Of a DNA stretch of 34,572 nucleotides, positions 1-7,220 are shown one piece after another (the stretch's first letter is position 1; each line of letters starts with the position of its first letter). The position numbers and the translations under genes were made by a program. The notes below the pieces were generated by a model, which saw nothing but the letters and a program-made list of their open reading frames with translations, was not told where the DNA came from and ran no database searches. Source of the DNA: Paenibacillus sp. Soil522 (lineage in GTDB: Bacteria; Bacillota; Bacilli; Paenibacillales; Paenibacillaceae). The DNA lies in assembly GCF_001428245.1 (NCBI RefSeq), contig NZ_LMRV01000058.1, positions 1 through 34,572 of the forward strand, given 5' to 3'.

Positions 1-136
1 TTCTCTTTTTCGTACAAAAAAAAGAGCGGGCTATCTTTTTTTCTCTTTTTCGTACAAAAAAAAGAGCGGGCTATCTTTTTCGATAACCTGCTCTTTTTCT
101 TGATATTTGGACCTGCACCTTAACTAAATGACATTG
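1..136 (-). mobile_element. End of an IS4-family insertion sequence (left copy, runs off the window)
   Basis: The minus strand from 136 leftward is the same sequence as the start of the right-hand IS (from 33653), beginning CAATGTCATTTAGTTAAGG. The element therefore reads out of the window to the left and its transposase is not included. Bases 1-40 are an exact tandem copy of 41-80, which the right copy lacks (it has a different, 100-bp duplication). Because the window starts inside this repeat, a contig break on a multicopy IS is likely. No target-site duplication can be assigned from one end. Confidence 0.8.
61..100 (-). terminator. Inward-protecting terminator hairpin in the IS end
   Basis: On the minus strand an AAGAGCAGGTTATC arm pairs (with G-U pairs) with GATAGCCCGCTCTT across a short GAAAAA loop, followed by a run of T. 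It sits just inside the IS terminus, upstream of where the transposase would begin. Such terminators are known in insertion sequences to block transcription entering from the host. The same hairpin is seen in the right-hand copy. Confidence 0.65.
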
Positions 137-266
137 GCCATGTGGTAGCCCTTCATTACGCTCCCATGGAAGAACGTAATTACTTCCATAATCTATGATG
201 TCGCGTGAGCGGCAAGGATGGCTAACGGGCAGATTTGCGGAGCAAAATAAGGAAGGTTTAATCATA
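137..266. other. Short stretch without a recognisable gene next to the IS
   Basis: An open frame exists on the minus strand but it runs into the IS end and matches nothing I recognise, so I do not call it a gene. It contains GCTAACGGGCAGA near 221-233, a motif shared with the intergenic repeat at about 1886-1960. Confidence 0.4.
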
Positions 267-271
267 TAAGA

Positions 272-316
272 AAAGATTGGTTAAGCACGTTGTTCAGGCT
301 TAATCCAATCTTTTTT
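272..316 (-). terminator. Rho-independent terminator after the HxlR gene
   Basis: Arms AAAGATTGGTTAAGC (272-286) and GCTTAATCCAATCTTT (298-313) pair with one bulged base. T-rich sequence flanks both sides, so it could work in both directions. It lies about 70 bp beyond the stop of the minus-strand regulator gene. Confidence 0.7.
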
Positions 317-386
317 AAACTATCGTACTATTATCATGGGAAACCGTTCGAGACGCCCACCGGCACATACTTGTTACTGCCTATCA

Positions 387-722
387 TTATTTTGGATTAT
401 TTGCGATATAGTTCAAGCCCCAATTCTCTATTTGATGAAGTATAGAATGAAGGCTCTTCCCGGTCTCTGATAGTGAATACTCTACCTTGGGTGGAATTTC
501 AGAATACACTTGTCGGTTAATCAGCCCATCGCTTTCGAGCTCACGCAGCTGGCGAGTGAGTGTACGCTGTGTAATATTTGGAAAATCTTTTCTTAATTCA
601 TTGAACCGTCTCACCCCATGAATCGAAAGCTTGTGTAAAATGACAAGCTTATACTTGCCTCCAACCATATTGACCGTAAATTCAACCGGACATGGTGAGC
701 ACTGTGAGTGTTGTTCATCCAC
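387..722 (-). CDS. HxlR-family winged-helix transcriptional regulator
   Basis: A 111-residue protein, the usual size for HxlR/YodB-type regulators. It has the family N-terminus with CPVEF followed by the GGKYKLVILHKL first helix, a recognition-helix region around residues 50-68 (ITQRTLTRQLRELE) and the wing (GLINRQVYSEIPPKVEYSLSETG). Cys8 and Cys11 lie at the N-terminus. In relatives such as YodB an N-terminal cysteine senses quinones, aldehydes or oxidants, so redox sensing is plausible but inferred. The start is GTG at 722, seven bases after GGAGGG; the ATG four bases downstream is out of frame. It is divergent from an NmrA-type reductase, a classic arrangement of an HxlR repressor with its detoxification target. 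Confidence 0.9.
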   Translation of the reverse strand: MDEQHSQCSPCPVEFTVNMVGGKYKLVILHKLSIHGVRRFNELRKDFPNITQRTLTRQLRELESDGLINRQVYSEIPPKVEYSLSETGKSLHSILHQIENWGLNYIANNPK

Positions 723-744
723 TCTGTTTCCCTCCTTATTTAAG

Positions 745-760
745 GTATCCTAAAGGATAC
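745..760. promoter_or_regulatory. Inverted repeat, likely HxlR operator
   Basis: GTATCC-TAAA-GGATAC is a perfect 6-4-6 inverted repeat lying 23 bp upstream of the regulator start, in the 138-bp divergent intergenic region. A third half-site-like ATATCCTAC follows at about 764-772. It is well placed for autoregulation and control of the divergent reductase gene. The operator role is inference from position and symmetry. Confidence 0.5.
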
Positions 761-790
761 TATATATCCTACATGTGCGTACTTACATAA

Positions 791-822
791 TTGAATTTAA
801 GCCTATATTATTTAACTATAAT
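791..822 (+). promoter_or_regulatory. Probable promoter of the NmrA-family gene
   Basis: A perfect -10 box TATAAT lies at 817-822, about 40 bp before the start codon. The best -35 candidate, TTGAAT at 791-796, is 20 bp away, which is longer than ideal, so the promoter is either weak or activator-assisted. The RBS AAAGGATG follows at 845. Confidence 0.4.
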
Positions 823-860
823 CAGTAAATTACTTTTAGTAAACGAAAGGATGATGATCA

Positions 861-1778
861 ATGGCAACTAAGGATAAAGTATTGGTTTATGGAGCTGGAG
901 GCGTGCAAGGAGGTGCAGTCGCTCGTAAGCTTTTGAATGAAGGATACACCGTTCATACGATCGTAAGAAGTTCGGACAAGGCAGCCGAGCTTCAAAAGCA
1001 AGGCATTACTGCCTTTGTTGGCGATCTGTCAGATGTAGACAGTCTATCTTCAGCTCATGATGGAATCAGCAAAGTGTTCCTGCTGTTACCGGTGGACTAT
1101 GACCTGGAGCGTAATCACCAATTCATCCGCAATACCGTCGATGCCGCCAAACGTGCCAATATTAAGCTTCTCGTTTTTAATACCAGCGGTTTCGTTCCGG
1201 ATGATATTACAGGTGTCACTGCCTATGATATTAAGAGAGAATTGATTGCTTATGTGAAGCAAAGCGGCATTCCGTCTATCATCCTTCAACCTACATTTTA
1301 TATGGAAAACTTCCTAATCCCCGGCGTTGTAGGCAACCAAACACTGGCTTATCCTGTACCAGCCGATTCTGCAATCACCTGGATCAGCATGGAAGATGCG
1401 GCTGCTTATGGCGTATATGCGCTTAACCATCCAGAACTGGCAGGGCAGGCATTGCCTATCGTAGGGCCTGAGGCGATGACCGGCACTCAACTGGCTGAGA
1501 AATTCAGTGCTGCATTGGATCGTGAGATACAGTTTTTCTCTCTCCCAGTGGAAGCATTCGAAGAAGCGTTATCTCCGGTACTGGGCAAGGAAACAGCAGA
1601 AGGCCTGGCCGACTCGTACAAATGGCTTGGATTAAATACTCATTTACTTCCGAAGCCAGACCAAGTCATCGACGAGCTGCGTTCTGCCGCACCGGGCACT
1701 TCGCTCATAGAGTGGGTGAAACAAGCTGTGCAGAATGGATTTTTCGCACCCGTCGCTGGGGAGGACAGAAATAGCTGA
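861..1778 (+). CDS. NmrA-like NAD(P)-binding oxidoreductase
   Basis: A 305-residue single-domain Rossmann protein. The dinucleotide-binding loop is at residues 10-18 (YGAGGVQGG), with IVRSSDKAAEL as the second strand region and VFLLLPVDYD plus LLVFNTSGF typical of the NmrA/quinone oxidoreductase-2 group. These proteins bind NAD(P)H and act as sensors or reductases of quinones and other electrophiles. The start ATG at 861 follows AAAGGATG by about ten bases. The divergent HxlR regulator suggests induction by an electrophile or redox signal. The exact substrate cannot be read from sequence. No hydrophobic segments are seen, so it is cytosolic. Confidence 0.85.
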   Translation: MATKDKVLVYGAGGVQGGAVARKLLNEGYTVHTIVRSSDKAAELQKQGITAFVGDLSDVDSLSSAHDGISKVFLLLPVDYDLERNHQFIRNTVDAAKRANIKLLVFNTSGFVPDDITGVTAYDIKRELIAYVKQSGIPSIILQPTFYMENFLIPGVVGNQTLAYPVPADSAITWISMEDAAAYGVYALNHPELAGQALPIVGPEAMTGTQLAEKFSAALDREIQFFSLPVEAFEEALSPVLGKETAEGLADSYKWLGLNTHLLPKPDQVIDELRSAAPGTSLIEWVKQAVQNGFFAPVAGEDRNS

Positions 1779-1885
1779 CCCATTATTGAAAAATATCCCT
1801 GACGACGATGGGTAAAAATGCACGATTTTTTCGAGTAATTTTGCTTGACGAAATACAGGTAGGAATGTAAATACTTCACCAATCA

Positions 1886-1960
1886 TTGAGCTAACGGGAA
1901 CGATAGTGGGGGAGCTGCCGCGAGGACAGCTCCTTTTTGATGCTCATTGAAGTAACTGGC
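1886..1960. repeat. Intergenic hairpin repeat (CTAACGGG family) acting as terminator
   Basis: Contains ATTGAGCTAACGGGAACGATAG, then a hairpin GGAGCTG (1911-1917) / CAGCTCC (1927-1933) followed by TTTTT, then CATTGAAGTAACTGGCAGA. A diverged copy with the same order (AACGATAAAGG, CTGCCGCGGCAGCTC, TTTT) is at about 5469-5505, and the CTAACGGGCAGA piece recurs at 221. The hairpin plus T-run should terminate transcription from the NmrA gene. I recall this kind of repeat as common in Paenibacillus genomes, which a genome-wide count could confirm. Confidence 0.6.
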
Positions 1961-2014
1961 AGAATACTCCATAAAGAATGTGATTAATTCTTGCTACAGA
2001 AATGCTACTTCAGA

Positions 2015-2539
2015 CTAATATTCCGAAGACAAAATACTATATAGAAACGAATCGTGCCATTTCTCTTTGAAAAATAGATGTTCACGGAAGTGACCTTCTT
2101 TGCGCATACCGAGTTTCTCCATTACACGAAAGGAGCCCTTGTTTTGAGGTCTGCAAGTAGCACATATGCGATGAAGTTTCAGTTCTTTAAAACCGAAGTT
2201 CAGCATAGCCTTAGCAGCCTCGGACGCAAAACCATGACCCCAATAGTCTCGGTTCAGGACGTAACCCACTTCACCTTGTAATACTTCTTTCTTGATTATA
2301 CTGCTCGCTCCAATTAACGAATTTGATTCTTTGACCACAATTGCAACCGTAAATTGATTTCTTGGATGCTCACTTTGAGAGGCAATAACGTCCTCGATGA
2401 ATGCTCGTGTGTCGTCAAGCGTGTTCGGCCCCCAGTCCGTGTATCTGCAAACTTCAATGTCGGAAGCATAGTTGTGAACTGCCTGAACATCCTCCGAGGT
2501 AAACTCACGCAAAATCAAACGATCGGTTTGTAAAATCAT
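2015..2539 (-). CDS. GNAT N-acetyltransferase, RimJ/RimL type
   Basis: A 174-residue acetyl-CoA-dependent acetyltransferase. It opens with LQTDRLILREFTSEDVQAV, the hallmark of the RimJ/RimL subgroup. The acetyl-CoA-binding motif A is at about residues 91-110 (VGYVLNRDYWGHGFASEAAK), and motif B follows in LKLHRICATCRPQNKGSFRVMEKLGM. Length matches the family. It may acetylate a protein N-terminus or a small amine; the substrate is not deducible. The start ATG at 2539 follows AAAGGTGGTG by four bases. It is a single gene with its own intergenic flanks. Confidence 0.9.
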   Translation of the reverse strand: MILQTDRLILREFTSEDVQAVHNYASDIEVCRYTDWGPNTLDDTRAFIEDVIASQSEHPRNQFTVAIVVKESNSLIGASSIIKKEVLQGEVGYVLNRDYWGHGFASEAAKAMLNFGFKELKLHRICATCRPQNKGSFRVMEKLGMRKEGHFREHLFFKEKWHDSFLYSILSSEY

Positions 2540-2877
2540 AAAACACCACCTTTGACTTTTGTTTTAATTATAGATTTAGTTAGGTAAAAGGTAAATTATA
2601 GAGGAAGGGCCAACCAATGTTCGACTATCAGGTATAGTTGAATAACGCATGGATGGGCAAGTGCTGCGGTCCGGTGCCAATTTGAACTGAAGTGTAATAA
2701 AACAGTGGCAGTCTAGGACTTTATTTTCACGTCCCTGGCTGTCGCTGTTTTTTACAAATCAAACAATTCTGGGGATGTAGAAGGATCATTGCCACAACCT
2801 CGATCATGCGGCGACCGAAAAAATGATCATGTGAGCCCGTTTTGAAGTGGGAACGAGGTCCGGAAACACCGGATTAA
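2540..2877. other. Intergenic region with one terminator
   Basis: No credible coding sequence. The only structure I see is the hairpin at 2699-2753. The rest is unremarkable A/T-rich sequence upstream of the acetyltransferase gene and a short G/C-rich part before the AraC stop. Confidence 0.5.
2699..2753. terminator. Terminator after the AraC-family gene
   Basis: A long imperfect stem: AAAACAGTGGCAGTCTAGGAC (2699-2719; shown to 20 bases plus one) pairs with GTCCCTGGCTGTCGCTGTTTT (2731-2751) through several G-U pairs. A T-run lies on the plus side and an A/T-rich tract on the minus side. It sits about 125 bp beyond the stop of the minus-strand AraC gene. Confidence 0.55.
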
Positions 2878-3777
2878 CTATAGGGAACCGAATTGTTTGC
2901 GGTACTCCGCCGGCGTGTAGCCGGTTTGTTTGCGGAACACCCGGATAAAATATGCGTCGTCGGTAAACCCGACCCGATCCATAATCTCCGTCACCTTCAG
3001 AGTAGTATTGCACAGCATGGAAGAGGCTAATTGGATTCGCAGACTGTTTACATAGGTGACGATCGACATGCCTGTTACCGAGTTTACTTTGCGGTTCAAC
3101 GTCGTGCGATTGGTGTGAAACCTCTTGGCCAACTCGTCTAATCCGATTTTGTTATTATAGTAAACATGCAAGTATTGAATGACTTCATCGATATCCGGAG
3201 GAGCTTGAGGAATGCGGTGCGCCGTTTCCTTGCTTTTCCGGTACAATCTTCGGATGAGAAAAAGCAATTCCTGTAGATAGGACCGGCTTTGGCAAGGCCA
3301 ATTGGGCGAACTTGTAGAGAGAATATGATGAATTTCCTCCATGATTCGTTGAACGTGGTGCACAAAAGAAACATCGATAGGCACACATCCGTAATATCCG
3401 TCCGACCGGTTGAAGAAAGTCTCCAGTAACCATGCATCCTGAATGTCCGAAGTGGCGAGGCCTTCGTTATCGAACAAATTTTCCCGTAACGAAAGCTTAT
3501 TGTTAATCACTTTCGGGTGGAAATAAACCGAGCTTGCTTTCACCCCGGAGTGTGCAGCCAATTGTAACGGCTCCCTCTCGTTAATACAGTAAAAGGCCGG
3601 TGAAATAATAGAGTGCCGGATCGTCCCGATCTGCAAGATGCCGTTTCCTTCCATTATAAACAATAGTCGATAACGGGTGTGAAGCCCCCGATCGATCACG
3701 AAATCTTCGTTCGGGAAACACTTCATTTCATGAAGAAACTGCCCCCATACCACCTGTCCGACCGTTGCCAATTCCAT
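2878..3777 (-). CDS. AraC-family transcriptional regulator
   Basis: A 299-residue regulator. Residues 1 to about 185 look like an AraC-type cupin ligand-binding domain (HEMKCFPNEDFVIDRGLHTRYRLLFIMEG). The two helix-turn-helix motifs lie in about residues 195-297 (IGLDELAKRFHTNRTTLNRK and LKVTEIMDRVGFTDDAYFIR), ending in FRKQTGYTPAEYRKQF, the AraC signature. It is divergent from the secreted esterase gene with 176 bp between them, so it most likely controls that gene in response to a sugar or ester product. That link is inference from position. Confidence 0.92.
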   Translation of the reverse strand: MELATVGQVVWGQFLHEMKCFPNEDFVIDRGLHTRYRLLFIMEGNGILQIGTIRHSIISPAFYCINEREPLQLAAHSGVKASSVYFHPKVINNKLSLRENLFDNEGLATSDIQDAWLLETFFNRSDGYYGCVPIDVSFVHHVQRIMEEIHHILSTSSPNWPCQSRSYLQELLFLIRRLYRKSKETAHRIPQAPPDIDEVIQYLHVYYNNKIGLDELAKRFHTNRTTLNRKVNSVTGMSIVTYVNSLRIQLASSMLCNTTLKVTEIMDRVGFTDDAYFIRVFRKQTGYTPAEYRKQFGSL

Positions 3778-3953
3778 TGACTATCACCTCCCGCATCGTC
3801 ACTTTCCATTTTATACTATTTGTTTGGCGTTTCCAATTGTCAGTTGATCGATGCAGATCGTCTATGTTTCTGAGGTCGGCATTTAGCTAGAATTAGGTTG
3901 GAACGAGGAAGAACCTCACCCTGATATCAAGATTTCGTTAAGGAGGATGAAAG

Positions 3954-4832
3954 ATGAGAAGGAAGTCAATGCTCTTGGTTCTAGGCTTGATGTTGGCAGT
4001 CACGATGCTGTACAGTAATGTTTTCGCTGCGCCGGGCGAGGATGCTCAGGCAACATCCAGCATCGTAAAAACAAGTCTGTTCAGCACATCTTTACAAAAA
4101 GAAATGAACGTGAACGTTTATTTACCGCCAGGCTATAACGAAAACGAAAAATATCCAGTATTGTATGTCTTGCACAAACTGGATGAGGACGAGGACTTCT
4201 GGTTTGATCAAGTGTTGCTGGATGAACAAACTGACCGGTTGATCGGTTTAAGGAAAATACGGCCCTTAATAATCGTTTCTCCTCAGTATGACCGCAGCTG
4301 GGGTCTGAACTCGGCAGATGAAGTCGGTATGGTCAACAACTACTGGCACGTAGGCCGTTATGAAGATTATATTACGAAAGATTTGATCGAATTTATCGAT
4401 TCCACTTATTCCACCCAGAAATCGAGAAGCGGCCGATACATCGGGGGAACGTCTATGGGCGGGTATTCGGCACTGCTTGCAGCATTCAAACACCATAATT
4501 TGTACAGCAAGGTAGGCGGTCATGCTCCGGCATTGTTCGAGTATATGTGGGAACCGCTCAAGCAGATGGCAGGAGGCACGGACGAGGAAAGGCAGCAAAA
4601 TAACCCAACATGGCTTGCAATGCATGAGAAGCAGAACATGTTGGATATTTATGTAGATATCGGGGATGCGGATTGGTTGAAAGACGGTGCGTTGCGATTC
4701 AATGAAATTATGCAGGATCAGAACTTGAAAAATTATCAATTCCATTACATTCCGGGTGGCGCACACGATGCGGCGTATTGGTCCAGCCAGGCGGAAAATT
4801 ATTTGCTGTTTTACGCAGGTGACACGAAATAG
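3954..4832 (+). CDS. Secreted alpha/beta-hydrolase, putative esterase family
   Basis: A 292-residue protein with a signal peptide: RRKS, hydrophobic core LLVLGLMLAVTMLY, predicted cut after VFA near residue 25. The mature part is an esterase-D/feruloyl-esterase-like alpha/beta hydrolase. It has EKYPVLYVLHKLDEDEDFW near residue 66, the nucleophile elbow GGTSMGG (Ser167), an acid in DIGDAD (Asp238 or Asp240) and His271 in GGAHDAAYW. Relatives cleave short-chain or aromatic esters. It lacks C-terminal anchors, so it is probably released. RBS AAGGAGGATG lies directly upstream of ATG 3954. The divergent AraC gene is its likely regulator. Confidence 0.88.
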   Translation: MRRKSMLLVLGLMLAVTMLYSNVFAAPGEDAQATSSIVKTSLFSTSLQKEMNVNVYLPPGYNENEKYPVLYVLHKLDEDEDFWFDQVLLDEQTDRLIGLRKIRPLIIVSPQYDRSWGLNSADEVGMVNNYWHVGRYEDYITKDLIEFIDSTYSTQKSRSGRYIGGTSMGGYSALLAAFKHHNLYSKVGGHAPALFEYMWEPLKQMAGGTDEERQQNNPTWLAMHEKQNMLDIYVDIGDADWLKDGALRFNEIMQDQNLKNYQFHYIPGGAHDAAYWSSQAENYLLFYAGDTK

Positions 4833-5145
4833 GCGATGAGAGACGGCCGCTCTAATCAGGGTGGCCTCTTTATTTATTCGCCACAGGGCCGCATCAGAAT
4901 GCATTAGAGGGAAACCTCTCGTTTTCACCGAAGTAAGGGGCATAACTAAGGCTTATGCTCAGATTTACGAAAAATTTTAGATACACTTCATTGAGCTCCC
5001 ATGAAAATTAACTCCATTTTCATCAATGGAATCGTTTTTAATTAAACTCCCATACCCCCTGATTTTCCAAATTAGGAACCCTAAAGCGGACTTAATTGAA
5101 ACATGATAATGGCAAGTGGATTCTTAGGGAAGTTAGACTGAATAC

Positions 5146-5343
5146 TTTCTTCATGAACAGAGCAAACAAAAGATTCAAGATCTTGAATGCCCGAATCGAT
5201 CACTTAAAAGTAAGAGAAAAATAAATCGTATGAAATCGTTTACGCCAATGAATGTTGCAATGAATGTTTTTAATAACCCGACCGAAGAAAATAAACAACT
5301 CCGATTAATTATAGATCGTTTTGTATCGAAACTGAGGTTTTAA
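5146..5343 (+). pseudogene. Start-less ORF fragment, unknown
   Basis: The frame is open from just after a TAG near 5143 to TAA at 5341-5343 (about 65 codons) and has no ATG/GTG/TTG until ATG 5230. From there it would give a 37-residue peptide (MKSFTPMNVA ... IIDRFVSKLRF). There is no clear RBS before 5230. A strong terminator follows the stop by only five bases, which suggests this is the 3' end of a once-larger transcribed gene. I do not recognise the family. Confidence 0.35.
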
Positions 5344-5347
5344 AGAC

Positions 5348-5378
5348 AGCCACCAAATAATTGGTGGCTTTTTATTTG
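5348..5378 (+). terminator. Rho-independent terminator
   Basis: AGCCACCAA (5348-5356) pairs perfectly with TTGGTGGCT (5361-5369), followed by TTTTATTT. It lies immediately after the stop of the 5146-5343 fragment. Confidence 0.8.
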
Positions 5379-5468
5379 CAATTTTTCGGCACTAAAGAGA
5401 AAAGTCAGGAATGAGATAAAGTTCTTGTCATTTATGACATCAAGTTCTTGTCAACCGACAACTCTATA

Positions 5469-5505
5469 CAAACGATAAAGGTGCTGCCGCGGCAGCTCTT
5501 TTACA
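5469..5505. repeat. Diverged copy of the intergenic hairpin repeat
   Basis: AAACGATAAAGG is followed by the perfect palindrome GCTGCCGCGGCAGC and CTCTTTT. It matches the core of the repeat at 1886-1960 but lacks the flanking CTAACGGG and GAAGTAAC parts. Confidence 0.45.
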
Positions 5506-5533
5506 TATTCACAAAATAAGAAATTTTGTACAT

Positions 5534-5728
5534 ATGTCTGAGATTGTCAGTACGGAGACTGCCCATAAATCCTTTTTGCATCTGAATCAATATACGATTG
5601 ATGAATTAGAATTATTTGAGGAAATAGCTTGTCTAAGATGGAAATTACTTAATAGAATTGTTGACTTGTCCAAAGGAAAAGCAACAATTACAAGAGTAAG
5701 AAACATAATGAAGAATACACTTGAATGA
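5534..5728 (+). CDS. Small protein of unknown function (64 aa)
   Basis: A short, mostly helical protein with ELELFEEIACLRWKLLNRIVDLSKGKATITRVRNIMK. The LR spacing is faintly like Spo0E-type aspartyl phosphatases, but the SQxLD signature is absent, so I do not assign that family. ATG 5534 has only a weak AAGAAA upstream. A strong terminator 20 bp beyond the stop supports it being a transcribed unit. It lies in the decayed accessory region and may itself be a remnant. Confidence 0.4.
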   Translation: MSEIVSTETAHKSFLHLNQYTIDELELFEEIACLRWKLLNRIVDLSKGKATITRVRNIMKNTLE

Positions 5729-5747
5729 AAACTTAATTTGAAAGCCA

Positions 5748-5779
5748 AACGACGAAGGTTAACGCTTTCGTCGTTTTTT
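5748..5779. terminator. Terminator between the 64-aa ORF and the Ser-rich gene
   Basis: AACGACGAA(G) at 5748-5757 pairs with (C)TTTCGTCGTT at 5766-5775 and a T-run follows on the plus strand. It is placed between convergent genes. The same hairpin with two changes recurs at 6665-6696, next to a partial copy of the Ser-rich gene. Confidence 0.75.
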
Positions 5780-6205
5780 CTATGAGCCGTCCGAACCCCC
5801 GCCAGACGAACCACTGCTTGAACTTGATGAGTTTGCGGCAACGGATGCAGTTCCCATGTTACTGCTTCCGCTTGAGCTTCCACCTGTACTCGAATTGGAA
5901 CCGCCATTTCCGCTGTTATTAAATGTAGAGTTACTTCCTACAGCGCAGTTTGCATTGCTGTTGGTATTAGTATTCGTATCGACATTTGAAAAACCGTCGG
6001 TTCGGTGAGTGTTATTTACTTGGGAATCACTCACTTGGAAAGCGTCCTTTGCTCGAACGTAACGGTATTTTGTATTATCACTTGATTCAGCGGGTTTCGT
6101 TTTTTCATCCACTTTACATAGTAAATAACCGAGTAAACAAAGACCGCCTATGCAGAGAATCAATATTGTAATAACACCTATTCCACTGTTTATGAAATCG
6201 TACAA
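5780..6205 (-). CDS. Membrane-anchored Ser/Asn/Gly-rich low-complexity protein
   Basis: A 141-residue protein. Residues 8-28 form one transmembrane helix (VITILILCIGGLCLLGYLLC). A short charged linker follows (KVDEKTKPAESSDNTKYRYV), then a low-complexity tail from about residue 65 dominated by Asn, Thr, Ser and Gly. The start is TTG at 6205, seven bases after AAGGGAAGG; no in-frame ATG is near. The topology suggests a short inner segment with a disordered tail on one side of the membrane. Function unknown. A partial paralogous 3' copy with its terminator lies 0.9 kb away at 6706-6797, so this locus has duplicated. Confidence 0.6.
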   Translation of the reverse strand: MYDFINSGIGVITILILCIGGLCLLGYLLCKVDEKTKPAESSDNTKYRYVRAKDAFQVSDSQVNNTHRTDGFSNVDTNTNTNSNANCAVGSNSTFNNSGNGGSNSSTGGSSSGSSNMGTASVAANSSSSSSGSSGGGSDGS

Positions 6206-6333
6206 AAGTTTACCTTCCCTTCATTCGGGAAATTTTTTTTTTGCTTTATCATCAAAAGAAATTCCAAATTCAATGAGATATTGATCCGATGAAATAAATG
6301 AGTTCCATACGTGTAAATTCCCTGACGCATTAA

Positions 6334-6531
6334 TATCGTCTCAACAGTTTTTTACAAACGGATTTTATTTATACTTCTTCTCAACAAAAAACAGGCGAAT
6401 TATCGTCAACCCGACAACAACAAAAAAAGGCACCCCTACAATGGTTCCGTATTGCTTCAAACGATATGGAACATATAGCAGACCTCGTTAATTTTCTAAA
6501 GAAACGAAACCCTCGCTTTGCTAACCGTTAA
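6334..6531 (+). pseudogene. Start-less ORF fragment, unknown
   Basis: An open frame from just after TAA 6331 to TAA 6529-6531 encodes about 65 residues including QWFRIASNDMEHIADLVNFL and ends KKRNPRFANR. No start codon with an RBS is present, and the only ATG is in the last third. The amino-acid pattern looks like real protein rather than noise, but I cannot name the family. It is followed in another frame by a second open piece (6525-6638). Confidence 0.3.
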
Positions 6532-6638
6532 ACGTAACCGAAAGCGGCGGTGCTTTACAAATTCAATTAGTCGCTTGCGGACCTCTTGATCCGGAAGACT
6601 CGAATGTTTATATAGGAAAAAGCATTGCAATTGTATGA
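6525..6638 (+). pseudogene. Short coding-like fragment, unknown
   Basis: About 37 codons open to TGA 6636-6638, reading NVTESGGALQIQLVACGPLD and continuing PEDSNVYIGKSIAIV. There is no start codon. The protein-like composition and the position directly after another broken ORF suggest debris of one or two deleted genes. Confidence 0.25.
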
Positions 6639-6664
6639 ACGTAGAAATCGAAGTGGAGTGCCAG

Positions 6665-6797
6665 ACGACGAGGGTTAACGCTTTCGTCGTTTTTTATGCA
6701 GACATGAGCCGTCCGAACCCCCGCTTGAACTTGAACTTGATGAGTTTGCGGCAACGGATGCCGCCCCCACGTTACTGATTCCGCTTGTGATTCCTCT
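6665..6797 (-). pseudogene. Partial second copy of the Ser-rich gene 3' end and its hairpin
   Basis: On the minus strand 6706-6797 reads GISNVGAASVAANSSSSSS followed by GGSDGS, matching the last roughly 28 residues of the protein at 5780-6205. The original stop codon is lost (TAG replaced by TGT). The neighbouring hairpin at 5748-5779 is copied at 6665-6696. The rest of the gene is absent, so this is a truncated duplicate. Confidence 0.7.
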
Positions 6798-6814
6798 TGA
6801 TTTAATTTACTTAA

Positions 6815-7012
6815 CTATTTTTTTGAAACTTGTTTTCTCTTTTTCTTCTTTAGTGGAAGGCTGAGTTCTTTAGCTATTTCAAAACTTTCTTTTGCCAGTT
6901 GCTCCAGCTCACGTTTAGATAAAAGCTTTCGCAATACCTGTCTCGTCTGATTTATCTGTTGGAAAAAATACGAGTATACTTCTCTACCAAGAAGGTTGCA
7001 TAGCTTACGTTT
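6815..7012 (-). pseudogene. Lys-rich helical ORF fragment without start
   Basis: Minus-strand frame open from TAA 7013-7015 to TAG 6815, about 65 residues, with FFQQINQTRQVLRKLLSKRE, then LEQLAKESFEIAKEL and a basic tail KKKKRKQVSKK. No ATG or GTG; a TTG in the middle has no clear RBS. It reads like the C-terminus of a DNA-binding or structural protein whose 5' part is lost. A terminator hairpin abuts its upstream end. Confidence 0.3.
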
Positions 7013-7014
7013 TT

Positions 7015-7043
7015 AAAAAAAGCCTAGTGGTTTAGGCTTATTT
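7015..7043. terminator. Bidirectional terminator hairpin
   Basis: AAGCCTA (7019-7025) pairs with TAGGCTT (7033-7039), with A-run on one side and T-rich sequence on the other. It lies between the minus-strand fragment and the recombinase remnant. Confidence 0.6.
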
Positions 7044-7220
7044 AGCATCATGTTTATTTGTAAGTAAACAAATCGACTACTCATGAAAATAAGAGAGTTC
7101 ATCACTTGATTCCAAAATGAAAGTTCTTAGCTTGATGGGCATGTGGTGGGATCCCATAGAGATACAATGGGCCGTTCCCGATATCAAGCCGCATGAAGCC
7201 GTTTTGTATTTTTTAGGTGA

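Larger units (their letters stand above)
4833..5529. other. Gene-poor stretch with remnants and a terminator
   Basis: After the esterase there is a weak GGCC/GGCC hairpin (about 4845-4870), then A/T-rich DNA without recognisable genes up to about 5150. A short open stretch follows at 5146-5343 (listed separately), then a strong terminator at 5348. At 5419-5453 the 12-mer AAGTTCTTGTCA occurs twice, 23 bp apart, around the small palindrome TGTCA-TTTA-TGACA. This could be an operator for the next ORF. Confidence 0.4.

Noticed and set aside
71..265. Minus-strand 64-codon ORF at the left end
   Set aside because: Its last third runs through the IS end and terminator hairpin, and the rest has no recognisable family.
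5534..5728. Spo0E-like aspartyl phosphatase
   Set aside because: Size and an EEIxxLR segment are suggestive, but the SQxLD signature is missing.
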